Below are positions 25,001-33,768 of a stretch of DNA of 64,000 bases, in pieces; the stretch's first letter is position 1, and every line of letters starts with the position of its first letter. The position numbers and the translations under genes were made by a program. Location: NCBI RefSeq assembly GCF_032595355.1, contig NZ_JASMWN010000002.1, positions 124,001-188,000 of the forward strand, given 5' to 3'. A model generated the notes under the pieces. The model did not search any database. It saw only the letters and a list, made by a program, of their open reading frames with translations, and had not been told where the DNA came from. Source of the stretch: Sedimentitalea todarodis. GTDB taxonomy: Bacteria; Pseudomonadota; Alphaproteobacteria; Rhodobacterales; Rhodobacteraceae.

Positions 25001-25276
25001 ATGATTATCTGTCATTGCAACTCGATTTCCGATCATGACATCCGCAGCGCCGTGGACTGGATGCGCGCGTCGGACCCGGACACCATCATCACGCCCGGCA
25101 AGATTTACCGCGCACTTGGCAAGCGCGCGGATTGCGGGGGGTGCCTTCCAGTGTTTCTTGACACCATGAAGTCCTGTGACACAATCGGAGTCCCAATGGA
25201 ATTGCGCGGACTTGCCGCGCATCGGCACAAGGACATCTCCGATGAAAGGCGACAAAAAGGTAATCGAGTATCTTAA
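25001..25276 (+). CDS. bfd: Bacterioferritin-associated ferredoxin-like [2Fe-2S] protein
   Basis: The 91-residue protein carries the BFD-type cluster ligands Cys4-x-Cys6 and Cys45-x-x-Cys48 (ICHCNSIS and DCGGC). Bfd docks onto bacterioferritin and reduces its core to release iron. The C-terminal 35 residues extend past the domain and overlap bfr, so they may be little constrained. The start at ATG 25001 removes a short non-homologous upstream extension. Being next to bfr, it fits a storage and mobilisation pair. Confidence 0.9.
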   Translation: MIICHCNSISDHDIRSAVDWMRASDPDTIITPGKIYRALGKRADCGGCLPVFLDTMKSCDTIGVPMELRGLAAHRHKDISDERRQKGNRVS

Positions 25277-25730
25277 CAAGGCACTGCGCAGCGAGTTGAC
25301 AGCGGTCAGCCAATACTGGCTGCACTATCGCCTGCAGGAAGATTGGGGATTTGGCCGTATTGCCGACAAGTCGCGCGAGGAAAGCATCGAAGAGATGCAC
25401 CACGCGGACAAATTGATCGAGCGGATCATTTTTCTCGAAGGCCATCCGAACCTGCAAAAGCTCGACTCCTTGCGGATCGGTGAGAACCTGAAGGAGACGC
25501 TCGAAGCGGATCTCGCCGCCGAGCATGAAGCGCGCTCCCTCTATATCGAGGCGCGCGACCACTGCGAAAGCGTGTCCGACTATGTGAGCAAGGGACTGTT
25601 CGAAGAGCTGATTGCAGATGAAGAAGGCCATATCGACTATCTCGAAACCCAACTGGGACTGTATCAGTCCCTGGGCGAACAGGGCTATGCCCTGCTCAAC
25701 GCCAAGCCGGCGGACGAGGCCGAAGAGTAG
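25242..25730 (+). CDS. bfr: Bacterioferritin
   Basis: The 162-residue heme-containing ferritin has the diiron ligands of Bfr (Glu18 in LRSELTAVSQYW, Glu51 and His54 in EEMHHAD, and the C-terminal DEEGHIDYLE) and Met52, the axial heme ligand. It stores iron as a ferric core in a 24-mer. The ATG at 25242 lies 35 bases inside the bfd coding sequence, an unusually long overlap that implies coupled synthesis of the storage protein and its reductase partner. Confidence 0.97.
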   Translation: MKGDKKVIEYLNKALRSELTAVSQYWLHYRLQEDWGFGRIADKSREESIEEMHHADKLIERIIFLEGHPNLQKLDSLRIGENLKETLEADLAAEHEARSLYIEARDHCESVSDYVSKGLFEELIADEEGHIDYLETQLGLYQSLGEQGYALLNAKPADEAEE

Positions 25731-25788
25731 GGCCGGTCGGAGTGATCCAGCGTATCCGGAACTCGGGCCGCAAAATACCAGCAGTGAA

Positions 25789-25811
25789 GAGGCATCAACA
25801 GGTGATGCCTC
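25789..25811 (+). terminator. Hairpin after bfr
   Basis: GAGGCATCA and TGATGCCTC form a nine-base-pair stem around a five-base loop, 58 bases after the bfr stop. No run of T follows, so it may act as a partial terminator or processing site that separates bfr expression from the downstream di-heme/imelysin genes. Confidence 0.5.
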
Positions 25812-25856
25812 TCTGACACAGGGGCGGCCCGCGCTCCCAGCCAAGACCGAGACATC

Positions 25857-27422
25857 ATGACCACGATACCGGATATTGCGCGGCCACTTGCCGCATTTGT
25901 CCTTGTTTTCGCCAGCACAGCGTCCTTTGCCGCTCCGCGCCTGGAGCCGACAGAGCCCAATCTTGACATCGTGCCCCGTACTGAGGCCGAGGCCGCTCGT
26001 GTTGCCAGGGTCACGGCCGCGCCTGTGGGTTTCGATGCGGCCGAACCGTTTGAGGCACGTCCCGCCGGGGCCGCCACCGTGCGGGCGCGCAGCGACAGCA
26101 ATGCGTTTTCACAGCCCTCGGCCAATATCAGCTTTGAGCGCGAGCTGGAGTTCAAGGTGGGCAATGGTCTCTTTCGCAAACTCTGGGTTTCGTCCCCGTC
26201 CTCGACACAGGGGTCTGACGGACTTGGCCCGCTCTACAATGCCCGGTCCTGTCAGCGCTGCCACCTCAAGGACGGGCGCGGTCATCCTCCAAATGGACCC
26301 GACGACGAAGCGGTGTCGATGTTCCTGCGCATCTCGGTCCCTGCCGCGCCGAATGACGCCATGTCCCAGATCGAGACCTATCTGACGGACATCGGCGATG
26401 ATGCGCCCCGCACTCGTCCCGATCCGGTCTATGGCGGGCAAATGCAGGATTTCGGCGTCGCCGGCCACCCGGCGGAATACCGGCTCGACATCACCTATGA
26501 TGAAATCAAGGTGCCGCTGTCGGACGGCGAAGTGGCCTCGTTACGCGCGCCGACCTATGGTGCGGCCAATCTTGGCTATGGCCCGCTTGGAGACGGCGCA
26601 ATGCTCAGCCCACGCGTCGCACCGCAAATGCTTGGCCTTGGATTGCTCGAAGCGATCCCTGCCGCAGATATCCTCACCGCCGCCGATCCCGATGATGCGG
26701 ATGGCGACGGAATTTCCGGTAAGGCCCAGATCGTCTGGTCAGACGAATTCGACCAACCAATGCTTGGTCGTTTTGGCTGGAAAGCTGGCGCGCCAACCGT
26801 CAAACATCAGTCCGCCGCCGCCTTTGCCGGGGATATCGGCATTTCCAGCCCGCTGTTTGCCGCTCCCGCCGGAGACTGCACAGAGGCGCAGTCCGATTGC
26901 CTGGTCGCGCCACATGGGGATGGCGACGAGCGGATCACTGAAATCGACACCGAAGGGCTCGACCTCGTCACGTTCTACTCGCGCAACCTCGCGGTCCCGG
27001 CCCGTCGGGACGAAGGTGATCCACAGGTGCTGCGCGGAAAGGAACAGTTCTTTGCCGCCGGTTGCGCCGCCTGCCACACGCCGAAATTCGTCACCCATCG
27101 CCTGATCGATCAGCCAGAACAGAGCTTTCAACTGATCTGGCCCCATACGGACCTGTTGCTGCACGACATGGGCGACGGGCTGGCTGACAACCGCCCCGAA
27201 GGCCGCGCCAACGGTCGCGAATGGCGCACCGCGCCGCTCTGGGGAATAGGGATGACCGAAACGGTCAGCGGCCACACCTATTTCCTGCATGATGGGCGTG
27301 CCCGCTCCCTGCTCGAAGCGATTCTCTGGCATGGCGGCGAAGCACAAGCCGCCCGTGACACGGTGATCAACATGCCCAAACCGGATCGTGACGCGCTGAT
27401 CCGCTATCTGGAAAGCCTGTGA
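25857..27422 (+). CDS. Di-heme oxidoreductase (DUF1111, thiol oxidoreductase-like)
   Basis: The 521-residue exported protein has two c-type heme motifs, Cys132-Gln-Arg-Cys135-His136 and Cys403-Ala-Ala-Cys406-His407, and a signal sequence (hydrophobic residues 10-25). The second heme lies in AGCAACHTPKF, and the LWGIGMT segment is typical of the C-terminal domain. The DUF1111/MauG-cytochrome-peroxidase-like family is often encoded beside imelysin genes, as here, and may be a redox partner in iron acquisition. Its stop overlaps the start of the second imelysin (TGATG). Confidence 0.9.
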   Translation: MTTIPDIARPLAAFVLVFASTASFAAPRLEPTEPNLDIVPRTEAEAARVARVTAAPVGFDAAEPFEARPAGAATVRARSDSNAFSQPSANISFERELEFKVGNGLFRKLWVSSPSSTQGSDGLGPLYNARSCQRCHLKDGRGHPPNGPDDEAVSMFLRISVPAAPNDAMSQIETYLTDIGDDAPRTRPDPVYGGQMQDFGVAGHPAEYRLDITYDEIKVPLSDGEVASLRAPTYGAANLGYGPLGDGAMLSPRVAPQMLGLGLLEAIPAADILTAADPDDADGDGISGKAQIVWSDEFDQPMLGRFGWKAGAPTVKHQSAAAFAGDIGISSPLFAAPAGDCTEAQSDCLVAPHGDGDERITEIDTEGLDLVTFYSRNLAVPARRDEGDPQVLRGKEQFFAAGCAACHTPKFVTHRLIDQPEQSFQLIWPHTDLLLHDMGDGLADNRPEGRANGREWRTAPLWGIGMTETVSGHTYFLHDGRARSLLEAILWHGGEAQAARDTVINMPKPDRDALIRYLESL

Positions 27423-28402
27423 TGCGCCTTGCTCTTGCCTTTGCCCTGCTCGCCGCCCCTGTTCTCGCTGGAACAAACGAGGCGATTGAGGCCCATATCC
27501 TGCCCGGTGCCGCCGCCTTCGCAACCACCTCTGCCGATCTGGCAAGTGTCGCCAACGCCGATTGCCGTGCAGAGGCGTTGCGCGCACCGTGGAATGCCAC
27601 GTTCGACGCCTGGCTCGGCATCAGCCATCTGACCTTTGGCCCGATTGAAGAGAATGGCCGCACGCTGGCCATCGCCTTCTGGCCCGATACACGCGGCCTG
27701 GTGCAGAAAACTGTGGCGCGCCTCATCGCTGACCAAGACCCGGTGGTCGACGAACCGGAGGGGTTCGCGCAGGTCTCGGTCGCCGGGCGCGGACTCTTTG
27801 CGCTGGAACGGCTGCTCTACGATCCCGCTCTTGCCGACTATGGCGAGGACGATTACAATTGCGCTCTGGCCCGCGCCATCGCCACCGACCTGGCCCGGAT
27901 GGGCGCCGCCATAGACACCGAGTGGCGGCAGGACCATGCGGCCCGCCTGAAAACAGCGGGCGAAGCGCACAACCAAACCTATCTCAGCCCGGATGAAGCA
28001 GCACAAACTCTCTATACCGCGCTGATGACCGGGCTGGAGTTCACCGCCGATCAGCGGCTTGGCCGTCCCATGGGCAGTTTTGATCGCCCTCGTCCCAACC
28101 GGGCCGAGGCGCACCGATCCGGCCGCTCCCTGCGCAACGTGACCCTCTCTCTCACCGCACTGCAGGATTTCGCACACGCATTGTCAGACACACCGACCCC
28201 GCACACCGATGTGGCCTTTGCTGAGGCATTGCAGGCCGCCCAACGCCCCGGTCCGATCCTCGCCGATGTGTCCACCGTTCAGGGCCGCATCCGCGTCGAG
28301 GCCGTGCAACAGCGGGTGCGCGCGATCCGCGATGCGGTCGAACAGGAAATCGGCAGCGCGCTTGGGGTCAGTGCCGGTTTCAACTCGGCCGACGGAGATT
28401 AG
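27422..28402 (+). CDS. Second imelysin-family protein
   Basis: A 326-residue exported protein; the signal peptide spans residues 1-16 (cleavage near Val-Leu-Ala-Gly). It matches the shorter imelysin subfamily: FDAWLGISHLTFGPIEENGR at the first bundle and GRGLFALERLLYD in place of the Gly-x-His-x-x-Glu motif, so the canonical His is missing. It is coupled to the di-heme gene and followed three bases later by the DUF1513 gene. Probably a structural or iron-binding component of the same periplasmic system. Confidence 0.85.
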   Translation: MRLALAFALLAAPVLAGTNEAIEAHILPGAAAFATTSADLASVANADCRAEALRAPWNATFDAWLGISHLTFGPIEENGRTLAIAFWPDTRGLVQKTVARLIADQDPVVDEPEGFAQVSVAGRGLFALERLLYDPALADYGEDDYNCALARAIATDLARMGAAIDTEWRQDHAARLKTAGEAHNQTYLSPDEAAQTLYTALMTGLEFTADQRLGRPMGSFDRPRPNRAEAHRSGRSLRNVTLSLTALQDFAHALSDTPTPHTDVAFAEALQAAQRPGPILADVSTVQGRIRVEAVQQRVRAIRDAVEQEIGSALGVSAGFNSADGD

Positions 28403-28405
28403 GCG

Positions 28406-29476
28406 ATGCAGAACCGCCGCCGCTTTCTGACCACAGCGCTCGCGGCGGCGACCCTGCCAAGGCTCGGCTGGGCCGATGCCGGCGCCCCGAGTTTCCTTGC
28501 CGCCGCCCGCGAGCCGGATGGCGCCTTTGCGCTCTTTGGCCTGTCACGCACCGCGACGCCGATCTTTCGCATCCCCCTGCCCGGACGGGGCCATGCCGCA
28601 GCCGCCCATCCTCTTGCCCCCGAGGCAGTGGCCTTTGCCCGCAGGCCCGGCCACTTCGCGCTGGTCATCGATTGTGCGCAGGGCCAGATCACCCATCATC
28701 TCAGCGCACCGGATGGGCGGCATTTTTACGGCCACGGCGCGTTCATCGCCGACGGCGACATCCTCTGTACCACCGAGAACGAGATCGACACCGGCGCGGG
28801 CCGCATTGGTCTCTGGTCGCGCCGCGAGGAATATCGGCGCATCGGCGAATTTTCTTCTGGCGGTATCGGCCCGCACGACATCCTGCGGCTCGACGGCGAT
28901 GTACTGGCGATCGCCAACGGCGGTATCCGGACGCATCCCGCGCATGGCCGCGACAAGCTCAACCTCGAAACCATGCGCCCAAATTTCAGCTATCTCAGCG
29001 CCAACGGAGAAATACTCGAACAGGTCGAGCTCACCCCCGACCTGCGCCACGATTCGATCCGCCACCTTGCGGCCTCGGCTGACGGAACGCTGGCTTTTGC
29101 GATGCAATGGCAGCGTGATGTCGCCGACCCGGTGCCGCTTCTGGGGCTGCACAAGCGAGGCAATCCGGTCATCCTTGCCCATGCCGATCTTGCAGAGGCC
29201 ATCGCCATGCAGGGCTATGCCGGCAGCATCGCCATTGACGGCACCCGCATCGCCATCACCTCACCCCGGGGCGGACGCGTTCAAATCTATGATCGCTCTG
29301 GCAACCTTCAGGCCGTTCAGCGTCGCGCCGATGCATGTGGTATCGCCCCGTGCGCCGACGGCGGCTTTGTCGTGACCGACGGGCTTGGCGGCACATGGTC
29401 GTTGACCGGCAACCGGCTACAAGCCAGCAGTAAATCCGACCTGGCATGGGACAATCACCTGATCGCAATCGGTTAG
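28406..29476 (+). CDS. DUF1513 beta-propeller protein with Tat signal
   Basis: The 356-residue protein has a twin-arginine signal (NRRRFLTT followed by a hydrophobic stretch, cleavage near residue 24) and a repetitive beta-strand pattern, including the GHGAFIADGDILCTTENEID and SSGGIGPHDILRLDGD segments typical of DUF1513. It probably folds as a seven-bladed propeller. Tat export suggests that a cofactor or metal is loaded in the cytoplasm. It is the last gene of the imelysin/di-heme run, and its stop overlaps the convergent hydrolase gene by four bases. Confidence 0.88.
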   Translation: MQNRRRFLTTALAAATLPRLGWADAGAPSFLAAAREPDGAFALFGLSRTATPIFRIPLPGRGHAAAAHPLAPEAVAFARRPGHFALVIDCAQGQITHHLSAPDGRHFYGHGAFIADGDILCTTENEIDTGAGRIGLWSRREEYRRIGEFSSGGIGPHDILRLDGDVLAIANGGIRTHPAHGRDKLNLETMRPNFSYLSANGEILEQVELTPDLRHDSIRHLAASADGTLAFAMQWQRDVADPVPLLGLHKRGNPVILAHADLAEAIAMQGYAGSIAIDGTRIAITSPRGGRVQIYDRSGNLQAVQRRADACGIAPCADGGFVVTDGLGGTWSLTGNRLQASSKSDLAWDNHLIAIG

Positions 29477-30426
29477 CCGACTTTACCCGCCATCCGGCTG
29501 ATAAACTCGGCACAGTCCTGTGGCGCGGTCAGCGGGATCATGTGCCCGCGCCCTTCCAGCATTTCGAACTCCAGACCATGCGCCTGCATCGTATGCCCGT
29601 GCACCGCCGGGGACAGGATCACATCCGACGCGCCAAAAAGGATGCCGCCGGGAACACGCAACTCATCCTCATACCGCGCGGATTGCGTCTTGCCGACGTC
29701 TCGCAACGCCACAACATCCGATGACGCCGTCACAAAGGCCTCGGGGCGCAGCCCCAATGCTCCACCTGCGCCGATCATGAAATCCTCGCTTGGGGTTTCG
29801 GGATGGTACACGATCCCCAGCACCCGGTCCTTGGTTGCCGCCGCCATAGGCACGGCAATGGTTGCGCCGATCAGACGCCGAACCGCAGGCGATTTGACCA
29901 GCAGCCCCTTGAATACTTCGGGCACGACATCTTCATGCTGCGTCGCCGGGCACAGCAGCGCCAGCGCCCCAACCCGGTCAGGCCTGTCCATCGCCATCGC
30001 AAGCGAGACCGCACCACCCAGCGAATGCCCCACCAGAACCGGGCGTTCGACCCCCAGACGATCCAGCGCTTCGCCAATCATGCGCCCTTGTTCCGAAGGG
30101 GCCGCCAGCGCATCCGACTCACGGGTCGAATATCCACATCCGGGTCGGTCGACAACGATCACGCGAAACCTCTGGGCCAGCAGCCCCGCAAGCGCATAGG
30201 TGAAATGCTGCAACTGCCCGCTCAGCCCGTGGATCATCACCAGTGTCTGCGCGTCCTTCGGCCCGAGATCGACATAGTGAATGGTCCCGCCCGCAACCGG
30301 CACGATCTCGCCAGCCTGCGGCACCAAGTGCACGGCCTCCGCCGCCACCCTGCGCGTGCGATAGATCGACAGCGCCAGCAAGGCAACAATGGCCAGAAGC
30401 AGGACAGACAGGATGGTTGTGATCAT
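29473..30426 (-). CDS. Alpha/beta hydrolase with N-terminal membrane anchor
   Basis: The 317-residue protein opens with one hydrophobic segment (residues 4-21), then an alpha/beta hydrolase fold: oxyanion motif IHGLSGQ, nucleophile elbow GHSLGG and C-terminal GRGHMI carrying the catalytic His. Asp comes from the ASDVIL region. It would act at the inner membrane on an ester or lactone. It converges with the DUF1513 gene. Substrate unknown. Confidence 0.85.
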   Translation of the reverse strand: MITTILSVLLLAIVALLALSIYRTRRVAAEAVHLVPQAGEIVPVAGGTIHYVDLGPKDAQTLVMIHGLSGQLQHFTYALAGLLAQRFRVIVVDRPGCGYSTRESDALAAPSEQGRMIGEALDRLGVERPVLVGHSLGGAVSLAMAMDRPDRVGALALLCPATQHEDVVPEVFKGLLVKSPAVRRLIGATIAVPMAAATKDRVLGIVYHPETPSEDFMIGAGGALGLRPEAFVTASSDVVALRDVGKTQSARYEDELRVPGGILFGASDVILSPAVHGHTMQAHGLEFEMLEGRGHMIPLTAPQDCAEFISRMAGKVG

Positions 30427-30464
30427 TGGACAAGCTCCAGCGCGTTGCGTTTCACGGCAACCTA

Positions 30465-30480
30465 GCCCTGATTGCAGGGC
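30465..30480. terminator. Small perfect hairpin upstream of the hydrolase gene
   Basis: GCCCTG-ATTG-CAGGGC forms a six-base-pair stem between the stop of the D-amino-acid aminotransferase gene and the start of the alpha/beta hydrolase gene, both on the minus strand. It could be a weak terminator of the upstream dgc operon. Confidence 0.35.
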
Positions 30481-30553
30481 CTGTCTGCCATCGAAATCGC
30501 GTTCAGATCAAACCGCACCAATCGCGCCGGGCCATTCCGCCATCCGACACGAA

Positions 30554-31414
30554 CTAGACCGCTGCCTTGCGGCTTTCCTCCAGATAGATTTCGCGCAGTC
30601 GCACCGCGACCGGCCCCGGCTTGCCGCCGCCCAGTTCCGCGCCGTCAATCTCGACCACCGGCATCACAAAGGTACTCGCCGAAGTGATGAAGGCCTCGTC
30701 CGCTTCCTGCGCCTCGGTCACGGTGAAATTGCGTTCCTCGACCTGCATCTGAGCCTCTGCGGCAAAGCGCAGAACCGCCGCGCGCGTGATCCCATGCAAG
30801 ATGTCATGCGAACGCTCTCGGGTGATGATCTTGCCGCCCTTGACGATATAGGCGTTGTTGCTGGTGCCTTCGGTCACGAACCCGTCCTGCACCAACCAGG
30901 CATCGTCAACGCCCGCTTTCTTGGCCATCATCTTGCCCATGCTCGGATACAGTAGCTGCACGGTCTTGATGTCCCGCCGGCCCCAGCGTGCGTCATCTAT
31001 GGTGATGATCTTGATGCCCTTTTTGGCGGCCGGATTATCGGCAATATTGGGTTTGTTCTGGGTGAACAAGACGATGGACGACGGCGTTTCCTCCGGGTCC
31101 GGAAAGGCGAAATCGCGGTCGGCAGGGGCGCCACGGGTGATCTGCAAATAGATCATCCCCTGATCGATCCCGTTACGCGCCACCAGTTCCCGGTGGATGG
31201 CCAGAAGCGCGTCCCGGGTAACCGGGCTGGCCATTTCCAGCTCTCCCAGCGAGCGCTCGAGCCGTGCGGCATGACCGTCGAAGTCGATCAGCTTGCCATC
31301 CAGCACGCTGGTCACCTCGTAAACGCCATCCGCCATCAGGAAACCGCGATCGAATATCGAAATTTTCGCTTCGTTTTCAGGCAGGTAGTCGCCGTTCACA
31401 TATACGGTTCGCAT
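30554..31414 (-). CDS. D-amino-acid aminotransferase (fold-type IV PLP enzyme)
   Basis: The 286-residue enzyme matches D-alanine aminotransferases: start VYVNGDYLPENEAKISIFDRGFLMADGVYEV, split as two motifs, a lysine in the DIKTVQLLYPSMGK region and the GITRAAVL cofactor segment. It moves amino groups between D-amino acids and 2-oxo acids, such as D-Glu and pyruvate. The ATG at 31414 lies two bases after the dgcA stop and follows GGGGATAG. Co-transcription with dgcN-dgcA points to D-glutamate or general D-amino-acid catabolism. Confidence 0.92.
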   Translation of the reverse strand: MRTVYVNGDYLPENEAKISIFDRGFLMADGVYEVTSVLDGKLIDFDGHAARLERSLGELEMASPVTRDALLAIHRELVARNGIDQGMIYLQITRGAPADRDFAFPDPEETPSSIVLFTQNKPNIADNPAAKKGIKIITIDDARWGRRDIKTVQLLYPSMGKMMAKKAGVDDAWLVQDGFVTEGTSNNAYIVKGGKIITRERSHDILHGITRAAVLRFAAEAQMQVEERNFTVTEAQEADEAFITSASTFVMPVVEIDGAELGGGKPGPVAVRLREIYLEESRKAAV

Positions 31415-31416
31415 GT

Positions 31417-32382
31417 CTATCCCCACAGCTCGGCGCGTGGTGGATGCACCCCGGCGCCATCATAGATCAAAGGTTCCTGCCTGTCTTCGGCCAACAGAAG
31501 CGGCCCGTCAAGGTCCGTGATCATCGCGCCCTGTGCCACCAGCACCGCCGGGGCCATCGCCAATGATGAGCCGACCATGCAACCCACCATCACCCTGTAC
31601 CCTGCCGCCAACGCCTCTTTGCGCAAGCGCAGAGCCTCGGTCAGACCACCGGTCTTGTCGAGCTTGATGTTGACCACATCATACTTGCGTTTCAGACCCG
31701 CCAGGCTTTCCCGATCATGGCAGCTTTCGTCGGCACAAACCGGAACCGGGCGCTCCAGTCCCAAGAGCGCCTCATCCTGACCGGCAGGCAAGGGTTGTTC
31801 CACCAGGTCAACGCCCAGCCGCACGAGGTGCGGTGCCAGATCCGCATAGACATCAGCCGACCAGCCCTCGTTCGCATCCACGATGATCCGTGCCTCCGGC
31901 GCACCTGCACGCACCGCCTCAAGGCGCGGCATGTCATCCGGTGTCCCCAGCTTGATCTTGAGCAGTGGTCGATGCGCGTGCTTCGCCGCCTGCGCCCGCA
32001 TGGCCTCAGTTGTATCCAGTGACAGGGTATAGGCGGTGATCTCAGGCTTCGGAGCGGTCAGCCCGGCCAATTCCCAAACGCGCCGCCCTGACCGCTTGGC
32101 CTCAAGATCCCACAGCGCGCAATCCACAGCGTTACGCGCGGCACCTGCAGGCAGGAGATCGTACAGCCGCTCACGATCGATTTTGCCCGGCAGGCTCTCG
32201 ATCTGCTCCTGCACGCTGCTCAATGTCTCGCCATACCGCGCATAGGGCACGCACTCCCCGCGCCCCGTTGCCTTACCGTCACTGACCGCACAGGTCAAAA
32301 CCTGCGCTTCGGTGCGCGAGCCCCGGCTGATCGTGAACACCTGCGCCAGGCGAAAAACATCGCGCCTCACTTCAATCTGCAC
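31417..32382 (-). CDS. dgcA: N-acetyl-D-glutamate racemase DgcA
   Basis: The 321-residue enolase-superfamily enzyme of the dipeptide-epimerase group has the KIKLG catalytic lysine, IIVDANEGW and VEQPLP metal ligands, ADES, and the second KLDKTGG lysine. It sits directly after dgcN. In marine bacteria DgcN acetylates D-Glu and DgcA converts N-acetyl-D-Glu to the L form for normal catabolism. The pair is coupled here with a D-amino-acid aminotransferase. Alternative: an L-Ala-D/L-Glu epimerase of peptidoglycan recycling; the dgcN neighbour makes this less likely. Confidence 0.88.
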   Translation of the reverse strand: MQIEVRRDVFRLAQVFTISRGSRTEAQVLTCAVSDGKATGRGECVPYARYGETLSSVQEQIESLPGKIDRERLYDLLPAGAARNAVDCALWDLEAKRSGRRVWELAGLTAPKPEITAYTLSLDTTEAMRAQAAKHAHRPLLKIKLGTPDDMPRLEAVRAGAPEARIIVDANEGWSADVYADLAPHLVRLGVDLVEQPLPAGQDEALLGLERPVPVCADESCHDRESLAGLKRKYDVVNIKLDKTGGLTEALRLRKEALAAGYRVMVGCMVGSSLAMAPAVLVAQGAMITDLDGPLLLAEDRQEPLIYDGAGVHPPRAELWG

Positions 32383-32450
32383 GCGCCCGCTCCTTCATAT
32401 TTGTCAAAATACTCCCGCCGGAGGCTACACCAGCAGCCACGCAAGACTGC

Positions 32451-33452
32451 TTACAGGGACGCGAGCACCTCTGCCAGCCGGTCTGCACCCTGCCGGAAAG
32501 GATCAACTGCGGGCAAGCCCATCCGCGCCTCGACCTCCGCCAGATAACCCTGCGCCTCGTCTTCACCCATTTTCTGGGTGTTCACCGAAATCCCGACGAC
32601 CTGACATGCGGGGTTCGCCACCCGCGCCAGCGGCAACACCGTATCGCGCAGCGTTTCGAGCGCTGGCAACGCATATCCCGGCAGGCCTCGCATGTGCGGG
32701 CGATTGGGTTCGTGGCTCAGGATAAGCGCATCAGGCTGTCCCCCATGGATCAACGCCATGGTCACGCCGGAATAGGAGACATGAAACAGGCTCCCCTGCC
32801 CTTCGATGATGTCCCAATGCTCGTCATCGTTGTCCGGTGTCAGGTATTCGATCGACCCGGCCATGAAATCCGCGATCACGGCGTCCAGAGGCACGCCATG
32901 TCCGGTGATCAGAATGCCGGTCTGCCCGGTGGCGCGAAACGTACTCTTCATGCCCTTGCGCCGCATCGCCTCGTCCAGCGCCAGTGCAGTATACATCTTG
33001 CCCACGGAACAGTCGGTTCCCACCGCCAGCACGCGCTTGCCGGACCGTTTCACGCCATTTGCAATCGGATAGCCAACCGATGGCACCCGCACATCGTGCA
33101 GCGTGCCGCCAAAGGTTTGCGACGCTGCAACCAGATCGCCTTCATCGCGCAGCAGGTTGTGCAACCCGGAGGCCAGATCATATCCCATCTCCAGCGCGGC
33201 GATCAGCACCTCTTTCCACGCCGGGCTGATCACACCGCCCCGGTTCGCCACGCCGATAACCAGCGTCTTTGCCCCGGCTGCGCGTGCCTCTTCCAGCGTC
33301 ATGTCAGTCAGGCCGACATCTGCCTCGCATCCCGCGAGTCGGATTTGGCCCACGGCGTTTTCCGGGCGCCAGTCCTTGATCCCCTGCGCCACCTTGGCGG
33401 CCAGTTGGTCGGGCGCATCTCCGAGAAATAGCAGGTATGGGGTTTCGATCAT
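32451..33452 (-). CDS. dgcN: D-glutamate N-acetyltransferase DgcN (DUF1611)
   Basis: The 333-residue protein has the DUF1611 layout: an N-terminal Rossmann-like part (LVIGVANRGG) and a C-terminal P-loop-like domain with VGTDCSVGKMYTALAL, plus IEGQGSLFHVSYSGV. Members paired with DgcA are D-Glu N-acetyltransferases. ATG 33452 was chosen over 33479 because it opens at the conserved IETPYLLFLGD. It is first in a minus-strand operon with dgcA and the aminotransferase gene, and diverges from mcl1. Confidence 0.88.
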   Translation of the reverse strand: MIETPYLLFLGDAPDQLAAKVAQGIKDWRPENAVGQIRLAGCEADVGLTDMTLEEARAAGAKTLVIGVANRGGVISPAWKEVLIAALEMGYDLASGLHNLLRDEGDLVAASQTFGGTLHDVRVPSVGYPIANGVKRSGKRVLAVGTDCSVGKMYTALALDEAMRRKGMKSTFRATGQTGILITGHGVPLDAVIADFMAGSIEYLTPDNDDEHWDIIEGQGSLFHVSYSGVTMALIHGGQPDALILSHEPNRPHMRGLPGYALPALETLRDTVLPLARVANPACQVVGISVNTQKMGEDEAQGYLAEVEARMGLPAVDPFRQGADRLAEVLASL

Positions 33453-33564
33453 GCGGAGCGTCCTTTTTTGATGAATCACTGTTTTCGGTAGACTTCACGA
33501 TCACTGCCGGGATTGTATGCGGATCTGACTTCGGGACATAAAAATATCGGGAAACAATTCTAAT

Positions 33565-33598
33565 ATTTGCGTATTATTTGCAAGAATCTACGATTCTT
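33565..33598. promoter_or_regulatory. Direct repeat and palindrome upstream of mcl1
   Basis: In the AT-rich gap between dgcN and mcl1, ATTTGC occurs twice with 11-base spacing (33565-33570 and 33576-33581). It is followed immediately by the perfect inverted repeat AAGAATC-TAC-GATTCTT (33582-33598). The repeat on one DNA face plus palindrome suggests a regulator site. The rest of the gap (33453-33768) holds no recognisable gene. Confidence 0.45.
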
Positions 33599-33768
33599 TG
33601 GATCAGAACATCAAGTTTCTTCGTTCGACATAAACGACCCAAGCAACGCCGAGACAGAGCAAATCCAGTGGGTTTCTGCGACTGCACAATATCGCTTGCG
33701 CGCCGCAGCGTAATTTAATACCTCCAGACGCATCAAAATCGTAATTTCCTTACCCAAGAGGCCCGATC

